Under the pieces are notes generated by a model. That model did not search any database, was not told the origin of the DNA, and saw only the letters and a program-made list of their open reading frames with translations. Shown piece by piece: positions 1 through 10,150 of a DNA stretch of 12,348 nucleotides. The translations under genes and the position numbers were made by a program. Position 1 is the first letter of the stretch. The number at the start of each line of letters is the position of its first letter. Source of the stretch: JANWXD01 sp037446115 (GTDB taxonomy: Bacteria; Acidobacteriota; Terriglobia; Bryobacterales; Bryobacteraceae); NCBI GenBank assembly GCA_037446115.1, contig JBBIJF010000053.1, forward strand, positions 1 through 12,348, written 5' to 3'.

Positions 1-1848
<1,848 letters not shown>

Positions 1849-1929
1849 TCGCGTCCTCCGCATTCGAAAGTGGCGCGCACGAGACGCACTCACCGGTATC
1901 CGGTCCCAAAGTTTGCATCCGGGGCTCTT

Positions 1930-2045
1930 CCGGGTGACCATAGCGAGGGGGCCACACCCGTTCCCATCCCGAACACGGCAGTTAAGCCCCTCAGCCCCGA
2001 TGGTACTGCGCGGGCCACCGCGTGGGAGAGTAGGACGTTGCCCGG
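1930..2045 (+). rRNA. 5S ribosomal RNA
   Basis: This is a complete 5S rRNA gene of about 116 nt. The 5' end ccgggt pairs with the 3' end gcccgg to form helix I. The internal bacterial 5S landmarks are present in order: the loop segment ttcccatcccgaacacgg, then agttaagcccc, then gatggtactgc and tgggagagtagg. It follows the 23S gene after a spacer of about 80 nt that holds no tRNA, in the standard 23S-5S order, and is followed at once by a terminator. End positions follow helix I pairing and may be off by 1-2 nt. Confidence 0.97.
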
Positions 2046-2056
2046 TTCAGAGCCGC

Positions 2057-2091
2057 AACGGCCCGGCCCCAAGCCGGGCCGTTTTCGTTTT
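2057..2091 (+). terminator. Intrinsic terminator of the rRNA operon
   Basis: An 11-bp perfect, GC-rich stem (arms 2057-2067 and 2073-2083, core acggcccggc/gccgggccgt) encloses a 5-nt loop (cccaa) and is followed by the T-rich tract ttttcgtttt. It starts 12 nt after the end of the 5S gene, the expected place for rrn transcription to end. It should also insulate the FecR-domain gene downstream from rrn transcription. Confidence 0.93.
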
Positions 2092-2135
2092 CCCTGCCCA
2101 GCGTCCTTGATCTTCTTCCAGGAACGAGCGATCAT

Positions 2136-2144
2136 GAGGAGGGG
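2136..2144 (+). promoter_or_regulatory. Ribosome binding site of the FecR-domain gene
   Basis: The purine-rich sequence gaggagggg lies 6 nt upstream of the ATG at 2151. It is the strongest Shine-Dalgarno match in the window, and it fixes this start. Confidence 0.8.
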
Positions 2145-2150
2145 TGTCCC

Positions 2151-3122
2151 ATGCGCCGATCGGCTCATCTCGCGCTTTCGGGGATTCTGGCCTCGGTCTG
2201 CTCCTTTGGCCAGCATGTGATCTCCGCTCGCGCCGGCCTCGTCCACTATACCGAGGGTCGTGTATTGATTGACGGGCAGGTTGCCGAGCCCAGGGTGGGC
2301 CACTTCCCGCAACTCAACGAGCAGCAGGTTCTGCGCACGGAAGAAGGTCGGGCCGAGGTCCTGCTGAACCCGGGAGTCTTTCTGCGCGTGGGCGAGCAAA
2401 CCTCCATCCGCATGCTTTCGACGCTGCTAGCGGCCGCACGCGTCGAGTTCCTGTCAGGGAGCATAGTGCTGGAATGGGCGGACCTGGACCGGGACAGCTC
2501 GGTTACCCTCGTGTTCGGCGACGCGGCGATCACTCTCCGCAAAAAAGGCGTGCTTCGCCTCGATTCGGATCCGCCCGAGTTGCGCGTGTTTGCCGGGGAG
2601 GCAGTGGTCGAGCTGGGCGGACAACGGGCGGAAGTCAAAGAGGGCCGCAAGGCCAGGTTGGCCGGCGAGCTTGCCGTTGAGAAGTTCGACCGGCGCCAGA
2701 CCGACGCCCTGGACCGCTGGAGCATGCGCCGGGCCGAGTATCTGGCCATGGCCAACGTTTACGCCGCACGGTCCCTCGGAGAGGCAGAGGCCGGCTGGCA
2801 GTGGCGCCGGGGAGGCTGGAGCTGGAACCCGTACCTGGGCCTGCTCACTTATGTTCCGGCCGGCGGCATCTACGTGAGCCCCTACGGCTTCCGGTTTTAC
2901 AGTCCGCAAAGAGTGGAGGCGCTCTACCAGCCGCCGCCCACGATCAACTACTCCGGGCTCGGGCGTTGGGACGCCGGCCGGGGCTACACGACGATCCCCG
3001 CCACTTCGGCCGGAACCTCCGGAACTCTGGCGGCGGGAGCTGCGGCTCCGACCACTCCCAGCCAGTCCTCCACCGCCCCGATTCAGCGCCCCAGCGGAAC
3101 GGCGGGCGGTCGTGATCGCTGA
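2151..3122 (+). CDS. Exported FecR-domain protein
   Basis: The product has 323 residues. The N-terminus (MRRSAHLALSGILASVCSFGQ) has two arginines followed by a hydrophobic stretch and looks like a Sec signal peptide, probably cut near residue 21. Residues about 30-175 are a beta-rich FecR-like region: a GRVLIDGQ opening, then LRTEEGRAEVLLNPGVFLRV, then SIRMLS...ARVEFLSGSIVLEW and a second VTLVFGDAAITLRKKGVLRL block. Residues about 190-255 contain aromatic- and glycine-rich segments (GWQWRRGGWSWNPYLG, YVSPYGFRFYSP) of the kind that follow the FecR region in acidobacterial homologues. The C-terminus from about 280 is low-complexity Ala/Ser/Thr/Pro. Unlike classical FecR it has no cytoplasmic anti-sigma part and no sigma factor gene beside it, so a role in iron signalling should not be assumed; an envelope protein of unknown function is the safer reading. 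It converges with the fusion gene at 3129, 6 nt apart. Confidence 0.88.
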   Translation: MRRSAHLALSGILASVCSFGQHVISARAGLVHYTEGRVLIDGQVAEPRVGHFPQLNEQQVLRTEEGRAEVLLNPGVFLRVGEQTSIRMLSTLLAAARVEFLSGSIVLEWADLDRDSSVTLVFGDAAITLRKKGVLRLDSDPPELRVFAGEAVVELGGQRAEVKEGRKARLAGELAVEKFDRRQTDALDRWSMRRAEYLAMANVYAARSLGEAEAGWQWRRGGWSWNPYLGLLTYVPAGGIYVSPYGFRFYSPQRVEALYQPPPTINYSGLGRWDAGRGYTTIPATSAGTSGTLAAGAAAPTTPSQSSTAPIQRPSGTAGGRDR

Positions 3123-3132
3123 GCCGGCTCAG
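3119..3132. repeat. 14-bp perfect palindrome spanning both convergent stop codons
   Basis: The sequence ctgagccggctcag is a perfect palindrome without a loop. It contains the TGA of the FecR gene (3120-3122) and the TGA of the fusion gene on the other strand (3129-3131), with the 6-nt gap between them. No T-tract follows on either side, so it is not a convincing intrinsic terminator. It may simply reflect two TGA stops meeting in GC-rich DNA. Confidence 0.6.
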
Positions 3133-5195
3133 GCTTCCGGCCTGTTGCGGGCCTCCAGCAGCTCCTTTAAGTCCTCTGACAGTCTCTCGAGGAAACCCGA
3201 TTCCCTCGAAAACAGGTAAAAATGGCCTCCCGGTAAGAGCGCCAGTGCAAATCCCGCCGTGGTTTGCTCTTTCCAAGCTTCGAGTTCCTCCGGCCGCAAG
3301 TTGGGATCCTGAGCGCCTCCGTAGGCGCGGATCGGCACGGGCAGCGGCGGTTCCGCGTGGCAGACATAGCTGCGGTAGAGGTTCAGGTCGCTTCTCAGGG
3401 CGGCAAGCAACAGCCGGCTCAACTCTTCGTGTTCGGTCAACTCGGGAGGAATGCCTCCGAGCCGGCGCAGCTCCACAAGCAGCGTGCGATCGTCCCATGC
3501 AACCGGGGGCAGGGGAGCGAGCCGGAGTTGCGGCGCACGCGCCCCGGAGACCATCAAGGCGCTTGGCAAAGGCAAACCCCGGCGGCGCAGCCAGCGGGTG
3601 AGCTCGAAGGCGACGCCCGCTCCCATGCTGTGTCCAAAAAATGCGAAGGGCCGGTCCAGATGGGGTTGGATGGCCTCGCCCAAGGCTGCCACCAGCTCTT
3701 CCATCCGCTCGTACGGCTTTTCACTCAAGCGGCTCTCGCGCCCGGGGAGTCGTACCGGCGCAAGCAATACGGAATCCGGAAGATGCGATTGCCAGCCGCG
3801 GTACAATGCAGTTCCGCCCCCGGCGTGGGGCAGGCAAAACAGCCGCAGCTTCAGACCGCTCCGCCATTCGGCTTTGGGAAACCATACGCCGCCGTCGGCC
3901 CGCTTTTGCCGGAGTCGCAAGGCGAGCAGCGCACGCTTTTCCGGCGAAAGCCTCTCCAGCGGATTGCCGCCAGCCGGTGCGGCTTTGGCTTCTCGGGACT
4001 CCCGAGGCAGCCGAGGCGCCGTCCGAATCACGTCCTGGAGCAGGGCTTCAAACGGCTCGACGCTGAGCGATTCTGCGTAAGCCAGCGCCGCCGCCCGCGA
4101 CGTCCGCGCGATTTGTTCCCAATGCTCGCGATCGCTCACCAGCCGCCGCAGCGCCGCCTCCCACGGGGCGATGTCCTGTTCAGGCACCTCCGCGACCGGG
4201 ACCATCTGCTCATCGAGGCGCGGGTGGTAGCGTTCGATGGGCCGCACCGGGAGCAGGTACGGCACGCCCATCTTGGCCTCCGGTATGCCGCCGACGTTGC
4301 TGGCCATGACCGGAATTCCGCGCAGCATCGCTTCGACCACGATCCGGGAGCGCGCCTCCGCCCACAAGGACGGAACCAGCAGAACCCGCGTGCGCCGCAG
4401 CAGTTCGTCAATCGCATCCACCGGCTCGAGCACCTGGATGTTGGGCAGCCGGGCGAGCGCGGCACGGTCTGCCGCGTTCGTCCCCCAGGTGGGCACCGCC
4501 GCAAAGCGCACCTCCGGCATTCTGCGCGCCAGCTCGAGGAAGATCGTGATGCCCTTGACGGCGCAGGGGTTGACCAGGGTCACAAACTCGTTGTCAAAGC
4601 GGCCGAGCTCCGGATAGGGCCCGGGCTCCAGCAGCGAAATCGGCACGTGCACGGCCTCGATGCCGCCGGCGCGGCGCACGTACTCGGCGACGTAACGGCT
4701 CACGCCGACGACTTTGTCGGTGCGCCGCAGCAGCTCTGTTTTCGTCTGGCTCGGAAAGGCGCAGTCCGGACCGAACGGCAACGCCAGAGTCGCCCGCACC
4801 AGGTAGACGACCCGCGCGGTTTCCTGCCGTAGGGCCGCTTCCAGCAGCACCTGGGCCGGGTCGTCGGTCGAGGCAAGGATCACCTCGGGGCCGAACTCCG
4901 AGATCTGCTTTGTGAAGTAAGCGCGCAGGTTGGGATGTGTCGTGACGGTGTGCACCTCGACGCCGTTGAGGCGAAAGATCACCACACCTTCCTGCTCGGA
5001 GTGGACCGGCACGGCGCGCGCGGCCAGTGCGTCGAGGCAGGCGCGGTGGGCGGCCTCGCCGTAGCCTGCCACGCGAGCCACGACGCGAACCTCGTGGCCC
5101 CGGGCCGCGAGCGCCTCCATGAGCAGGCGGTTGGACTTGTCGCCGCCGCCGTGGGCCGGATAGTACGGGGAGTTGTGTGCGAGCAGGATGCGCAT
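3129..5195 (-). CDS. GT4 glycosyltransferase fused to a type II thioesterase (GT-B-TE)
   Basis: A 688-residue two-enzyme protein. Residues 1-385 form a GT-B-fold family 4 glycosyltransferase: N-terminal glycine loop (PAHGGGDKSN, 13-22), phosphate-binding NPCAVKG (209-215), and the EX7E pair Glu280/Glu288 followed by AMLRGIPVMASNVGG. Residues 416-432 are LSPEKRALLALRLRQKR, a segment known from linkers between NRPS modules. Residues about 448-685 are an alpha/beta-hydrolase thioesterase of the GrsT/SrfTEII type: LFCLPHAGGG (452-461), nucleophile elbow GHSMG with Ser523, LGGIPPEL (579-586), Asp630 in GGAQDP and His658 in GGHFYLF. Their spacing matches the Ser/Asp/His triad of surfactin TEII. Type II thioesterases normally stand alone and clear misprimed carrier proteins; joining one to a glycosyltransferase is unusual. 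The ATG directly follows the TAG of the upstream glycosyltransferase gene. Donor sugar and acceptor cannot be read from sequence. Confidence 0.9.
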   Translation of the reverse strand: MRILLAHNSPYYPAHGGGDKSNRLLMEALAARGHEVRVVARVAGYGEAAHRACLDALAARAVPVHSEQEGVVIFRLNGVEVHTVTTHPNLRAYFTKQISEFGPEVILASTDDPAQVLLEAALRQETARVVYLVRATLALPFGPDCAFPSQTKTELLRRTDKVVGVSRYVAEYVRRAGGIEAVHVPISLLEPGPYPELGRFDNEFVTLVNPCAVKGITIFLELARRMPEVRFAAVPTWGTNAADRAALARLPNIQVLEPVDAIDELLRRTRVLLVPSLWAEARSRIVVEAMLRGIPVMASNVGGIPEAKMGVPYLLPVRPIERYHPRLDEQMVPVAEVPEQDIAPWEAALRRLVSDREHWEQIARTSRAAALAYAESLSVEPFEALLQDVIRTAPRLPRESREAKAAPAGGNPLERLSPEKRALLALRLRQKRADGGVWFPKAEWRSGLKLRLFCLPHAGGGTALYRGWQSHLPDSVLLAPVRLPGRESRLSEKPYERMEELVAALGEAIQPHLDRPFAFFGHSMGAGVAFELTRWLRRRGLPLPSALMVSGARAPQLRLAPLPPVAWDDRTLLVELRRLGGIPPELTEHEELSRLLLAALRSDLNLYRSYVCHAEPPLPVPIRAYGGAQDPNLRPEELEAWKEQTTAGFALALLPGGHFYLFSRESGFLERLSEDLKELLEARNRPEA
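3900..3950 (-). other. NRPS-linker-like segment joining the glycosyltransferase and thioesterase
   Basis: This codes for residues 416-432, LSPEKRALLALRLRQKR. It follows a Pro/Ala/Gly-rich stretch (about 393-413) and sits about 16 residues before the thioesterase domain. It therefore acts as the interdomain joint, and is a candidate docking segment. Confidence 0.6.
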
Positions 5196-6485
5196 CTAAC
5201 CGGACATCTCGCGCGATGCCTTCCGGCGCAGGCGCGTCAGCAGCAGTGCTCGTTTTTCCGGAGAGAGCTCCGCCAGGGTGCGCCGCGTTTCCGAGTCCTG
5301 AGGCGTCGTGGCCGCGGGGCGCAGCGAGATGAGAAACTGCTCGAGCGCCTCGGGATGGATCCGCCGCACAAACTCGAGAGCCTTCGCCTGCGACTCGGCA
5401 GCCACGGCTTCGTAAAGGTCGCGATCTTGCAAAAGAGCGCTGAGGGCCTGCTCCCAGGGCCCGACCTCCTGCGGAGGAACCACGGCGCGCGGCAGGCCGT
5501 GTTCGTCAAAGGCCGCCTCGTACCGCTCGATGGGCCGTACGGGAATCACGAAGCGTGTGCCCATTTTGGCTTCCACCAGCCCGCCGGAATCGCTGGCCAG
5601 CACGGGGATGCCGTGGAGCATCGCCTCCATCACACTCAAGCCGAAACCCTCGTACCATAGCGACGGCATCAACAGCACGCGGGTGCGGGCAAGAATCAGG
5701 CGAATGTCGGGTACGTTCGCCAGCAGTGTCACGTTCGGGAGGGCCTCGAGCGCCCGGCGATCCGCGGCAGTTGTTCCCCATCCCGGAAGGGCGGCGAAGG
5801 GCCATTGTGGAAAACGCCGCGCCAGCTCGAGGAAGATGGGCAGTCCCTTGACGGCGCAAGGGTTGATGAGCGTGATCCACCCCTGATCGAAACGCCCGTA
5901 GCGCTCGAAAGGCTCCTCGCCGTACACCGGGGGATGAATCACCTCCGGTCTGCGCCCCAGGTGGGTTTCGATGTAAGAGGCCATGTGTTCGCCGATCACC
6001 ACGATCGTCGCCGCCCGGCGCACCAGCTCCGTAGTGCGCGGATCCGGGTTCCAGCTCGCCGGGCCGAAGGGGAACAATTGCGGCGTGTGAGCCAGGTAGA
6101 TCACGCGCCCGGGCGCCTGGCGCGACGCTTCCCGGAGCAGCAGTTGCCCCAGATCCTCGGAGGAGACCAGCACCCAGTCCGGCTGAAACGCTCGAATCTG
6201 TTCATCGAGCAGGCGACGCCGCCCGGCCGGGTCGGGGGCGGCCCAGATCCGGACGCCGTGGTATTCGGCCGTCTCGACGCCGTTCTGGCTGCGCAGGCTC
6301 TCCACAGGGATGGCCTCCTGCCGCAACTGTTCGAGTTTGGCCTGCGGGTCGCGGGTGAGCGAAGCCGCCACGATGCGGCAGGCGTGACCGCTACGGGCCA
6401 GTAACTGAAGCCACACGAGGTTACTGCGCGTAGCCCCGCCGCGAGGGGGCAGGTAGGAGGCGTTGGCCGTCAGCAAGATGCGCAT
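5196..6485 (-). CDS. GT4 glycosyltransferase with C-terminal NRPS-linker-like tail (GT-A)
   Basis: The product has 429 residues, a usual length for a GT4 enzyme plus a short tail. The motifs are canonical: N-terminal PPRGGATRSN (13-22), a histidine in YLAHTPQ (His133) where GT4 enzymes often have a catalytic or acceptor-site histidine, NPCAVKG (208-214), WGTTAADRRAL, and the EX7E motif YEGFGLSVMEAM with Glu279 and Glu287. It probably transfers a sugar from a nucleotide donor in the cytoplasm. It is a clear paralogue of the next gene, sharing NPCAVKG, IFLELARR, WGT.AADR.AL..LPN, GIPV.AS, EAKMG and PVRPIERY in the same order. The tail at 407-422 (LSPEKRALLLTRLRRK) matches the NRPS-type linker that precedes the thioesterase in that gene, but here the protein ends seven residues later. 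It lies 31 nt after aspS; only a weak Shine-Dalgarno (gagg) is visible. Substrates are unknown. Confidence 0.9.
   Translation of the reverse strand: MRILLTANASYLPPRGGATRSNLVWLQLLARSGHACRIVAASLTRDPQAKLEQLRQEAIPVESLRSQNGVETAEYHGVRIWAAPDPAGRRRLLDEQIRAFQPDWVLVSSEDLGQLLLREASRQAPGRVIYLAHTPQLFPFGPASWNPDPRTTELVRRAATIVVIGEHMASYIETHLGRRPEVIHPPVYGEEPFERYGRFDQGWITLINPCAVKGLPIFLELARRFPQWPFAALPGWGTTAADRRALEALPNVTLLANVPDIRLILARTRVLLMPSLWYEGFGLSVMEAMLHGIPVLASDSGGLVEAKMGTRFVIPVRPIERYEAAFDEHGLPRAVVPPQEVGPWEQALSALLQDRDLYEAVAAESQAKALEFVRRIHPEALEQFLISLRPAATTPQDSETRRTLAELSPEKRALLLTRLRRKASREMSG
5220..5267 (-). other. NRPS-linker-like segment at the end of GT-A
   Basis: This codes for residues 407-422, LSPEKRALLLTRLRRK, a probable amphipathic basic helix. 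Its near-identical partner lies in the adjacent gene at 3900-3950. The assignment to NRPS intermodule linkers comes from my memory of those families, not from a search. Confidence 0.6.
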
Positions 6486-6516
6486 CGGCTCACGCAGGCC
6501 TCATGCCGGGACTTGC

Positions 6517-8293
<1,777 letters not shown>

Positions 8294-8301
<8 letters not shown>

Positions 8302-9556
8302 GCTGCACGTTCGCTCTCAGTGTTTCGTAGAGTTCCTCCAGCGTCACCGTGCACTGCCGACCGGAGCCCATGTCCTTGAGTGCGTACCGGCCGGCAGCCA
8401 GTTCTTCGTCGCCGATGATAAGGGCATAGCGGGCACCGAGTTTGTTGGCCAGCTCCAGGGCACGCTTGAGGCGCGTCTCCGGCGCCAACTCCACGACGAG
8501 GCCACGGCGCCGCAGCTCGCGCGCAAGGGGGGCGGCGTGGCGCAACGCCGCTTCTCCCAACGGCGCGAGGAACAGGTCCACGCCCGGGGCGTAGACGCCC
8601 GGCCGGGTCTCTTCGAGGGCCAGAACCAGCCGGTCCTCACCGATGGAGAAGCCGATTCCGGGCGCCGGGACCTTGGAGCCGAGCGTTTCGGCCAGGCCGT
8701 CGTAGCGCCCGCCCCCCGCCACCGAGTTCTGCGCCCCGAGCGCTCCGTGGACGATCTCGAAGGTGGTGCGGCGATAGTAGTCGAGCCCCCGCACCAGCCG
8801 GGGACGGATCTGAAACGTAATGTCCCGGTCGCGGAGATACTCCTGCACCTTGGCGAAATGGTTCCGGCACGCTTCGCAGAGGTACTCGAGGATGGAAGGC
8901 AGGGTTTCGATCACGGGCTGGTCTGCCTCCACTTTGCAGTCGAGCACCCGCAGCGGGTTGGTCTGCGCGCGCCGCCGGCAGTCCGGGCACAGGCGCGCGG
9001 AGACGTGCCGGAGCGCCTCGCGGAGCGCGGAAGCGAATCGCGGGCGGCATTCCGGGCAACCCACAGAGTTCAACAGCAGTTCGAAATTCTCCAGCCCTGC
9101 GGCGCGCAGGATTTCCACGGTGAGTTCGATGACTTCGGCGTCCACCGCCGCCGACTCGGAGCCGATGGCCTCGGCGCCGATCTGGTAGAACTGCCGGTAG
9201 CGGCCCTTCTGCGGGCGCTCGCGGCGGAACATCGGCCCGATGTAGTAGAGCTTAACCAAGCCGGGCTGCTGGTCCAGGCGGTGCTCGATGTAGGCGCGGA
9301 TCACCGAGGCGGTGCACTCGGGACGCAGCGTGAGTGAAGCTCCGTCGCGATCCTGGAAGGTGTACATCTCTTTGGTGACGATGTCGGTGTCTTCTCCGAC
9401 GCCGCGGGCAAAGACTAACGTCTCTTCGAAGATCGGCGTGCGGATCTCCTGGTAGTTGTAGGCGCGGAAGACGCGGCGCGCCTGCTCTTCCACGTGGTTC
9501 CAGACCGCGCTCGACGGCGGCAGGATGTCCCGGGTGCCCTTGACGGATCGAATCAA
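8294..9556 (-). CDS. hisS: Histidyl-tRNA synthetase
   Basis: This class II synthetase charges tRNA-His with histidine. It has 420 residues, typical for bacterial HisRS. Visible motifs are the N-terminal VKGTRDILPP, TLRPECTASVIRA (motif 1 region), motif 2 YYIGPMFRRERPQKGRYRQF (104-123), the histidine-binding LVRGLDYYRRTTFEI (254-268), motif 3 with GGGRYDGL and GIGFSIGEDRL, and a C-terminal anticodon-binding domain from about 325. Two CxxC pairs (Cys167/170 and Cys190/193) with Cys207, Cys227 and Cys230 form a possible zinc site in the insertion domain, a pattern I recall in other bacterial HisRS. The start is TTG at 9556, sharing TTGA with the stop of the upstream gene. It is chosen because family alignment needs the protein to begin just before VKGTRD, and an aggga site lies 9 nt upstream. 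Confidence 0.97.
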
Positions 9557-10068
9557 GACGCGGCTTCCCTGTAATGCTGGCGGTAGCGGATGTAGTTGGC
9601 GGCGTTGGTGCGGAACCGCTCGCGCTCTTGCTCGGTCAGTTCGCGGCGCACCTTGCCCGGCACGCCCATCACGAGGCTGCCCGGCGGCACGACCATTCCT
9701 TCCGGCACGAGCGCTCCGGCCGCGATCACGGATCCCCGCCCGATGCGCGCCCCGTTGAGCACGATGGCGCCGATACCGATGACACAGTCGTCTTCGACCA
9801 CGCAGCCGTGCAGCACGACGGAGTGACCGACAGTGACGCGGTTGCCCACGATCACCGGGTACTGGTCCAGCTCGCCGTGGAGGACGCAGTTATCCTGAAT
9901 GTTGCTCTCCTCTCCGACACGAATGGTGTTGACGTCGCCGCGCAGTGTGGCGTGGGGCCAGACGCTGGAGCGCTCGCCGATCTCCACGTCCCCGATCAGT
10001 TCGGCGCTGGGATCCACGTAAGCCGATGCGGCCACCCTCGGTTGGATGCCGCGGTACGGGCGAATCAT
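9553..10068 (-). CDS. Gamma-carbonic-anhydrase-like left-handed beta-helix protein
   Basis: The product has 171 residues and belongs to the YrdA/PaaY/CaiE-like gamma-carbonic-anhydrase group. Hexapeptide repeats run through about residues 15-135 (for example AYVDPSAELIGDVEIGERSSVWPHATLRGD and VIGIGAIVLNGARIGRGSVIAAGALV), ending in the family-typical PPGSLVMGVPGKVRREL. Three histidines at 64, 82 and 87 (VLHGE, VGHSVVLHG) match the metal ligands shared between subunits of the trimer. The fold and metal site are therefore well supported. Actual carbonic anhydrase activity is not, because many members of this group show none or use other substrates. It is the first gene of the minus-strand operon, and its TGA overlaps the TTG start of hisS. 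Confidence 0.9.
   Translation of the reverse strand: MIRPYRGIQPRVAASAYVDPSAELIGDVEIGERSSVWPHATLRGDVNTIRVGEESNIQDNCVLHGELDQYPVIVGNRVTVGHSVVLHGCVVEDDCVIGIGAIVLNGARIGRGSVIAAGALVPEGMVVPPGSLVMGVPGKVRRELTEQERERFRTNAANYIRYRQHYREAAS
9566..9570 (-). promoter_or_regulatory. Ribosome binding site of hisS
   Basis: The sequence aggga on the minus strand lies 9 nt before the TTG start of hisS, inside the end of the upstream gene. It supports the rare start codon. Confidence 0.5.
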
Positions 10069-10088
10069 CGTAAGTTGGTGGAATCCTT

Positions 10089-10094
10089 ATCGTA
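10089..10094 (-). promoter_or_regulatory. Possible -10 element of the CA-hisS-aspS-GT operon
   Basis: The minus-strand hexamer tacgat (5 of 6 to TATAAT) lies 20 nt before the ATG at 10068, in the 82-nt gap between divergent genes. No convincing -35 hexamer is found at the usual distance. Its location is its main support. Confidence 0.3.
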
Positions 10095-10150
10095 GCACAC
10101 GCCCGGATGACATCCCGGTGATCCGGGGTCCGGTGCGGTACCTTGGAAGT

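Noticed and set aside
1849..1929. Search for a tRNA between the 23S and 5S genes
   Set aside because: The spacer is only about 80 nt, and no GTTCGA-type T-arm or acceptor pairing is visible; only a small accgg-tat-ccggt hairpin at 1892-1904.
2107..2135. ttgatc - 17 nt - gatcat, resembling a sigma-70 promoter before the FecR gene
   Set aside because: Each hexamer matches only 4 of 6, and the predicted start near 2142 would cut off most of the strong ribosome binding site at 2136-2144.
2151..2213. Possible lipoprotein signal (LASVC) in the FecR-domain protein
   Set aside because: Val directly before the Cys fits the lipobox poorly, and a normal signal peptidase cut near residue 21 explains the segment.
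3264..4832. 522-codon open frame on the + strand opposite the GT-TE fusion
   Set aside because: It is an antisense shadow: the minus strand carries clear GT4 and thioesterase motifs, while this translation is rich in Arg, Gln and His without domain structure.
10046..10150. Upstream in-frame ATG that would add 35 residues to the HEAT protein
   Set aside because: It lies inside the start of the divergent carbonic-anhydrase-like gene and would bury the signal-peptide-like segment internally.
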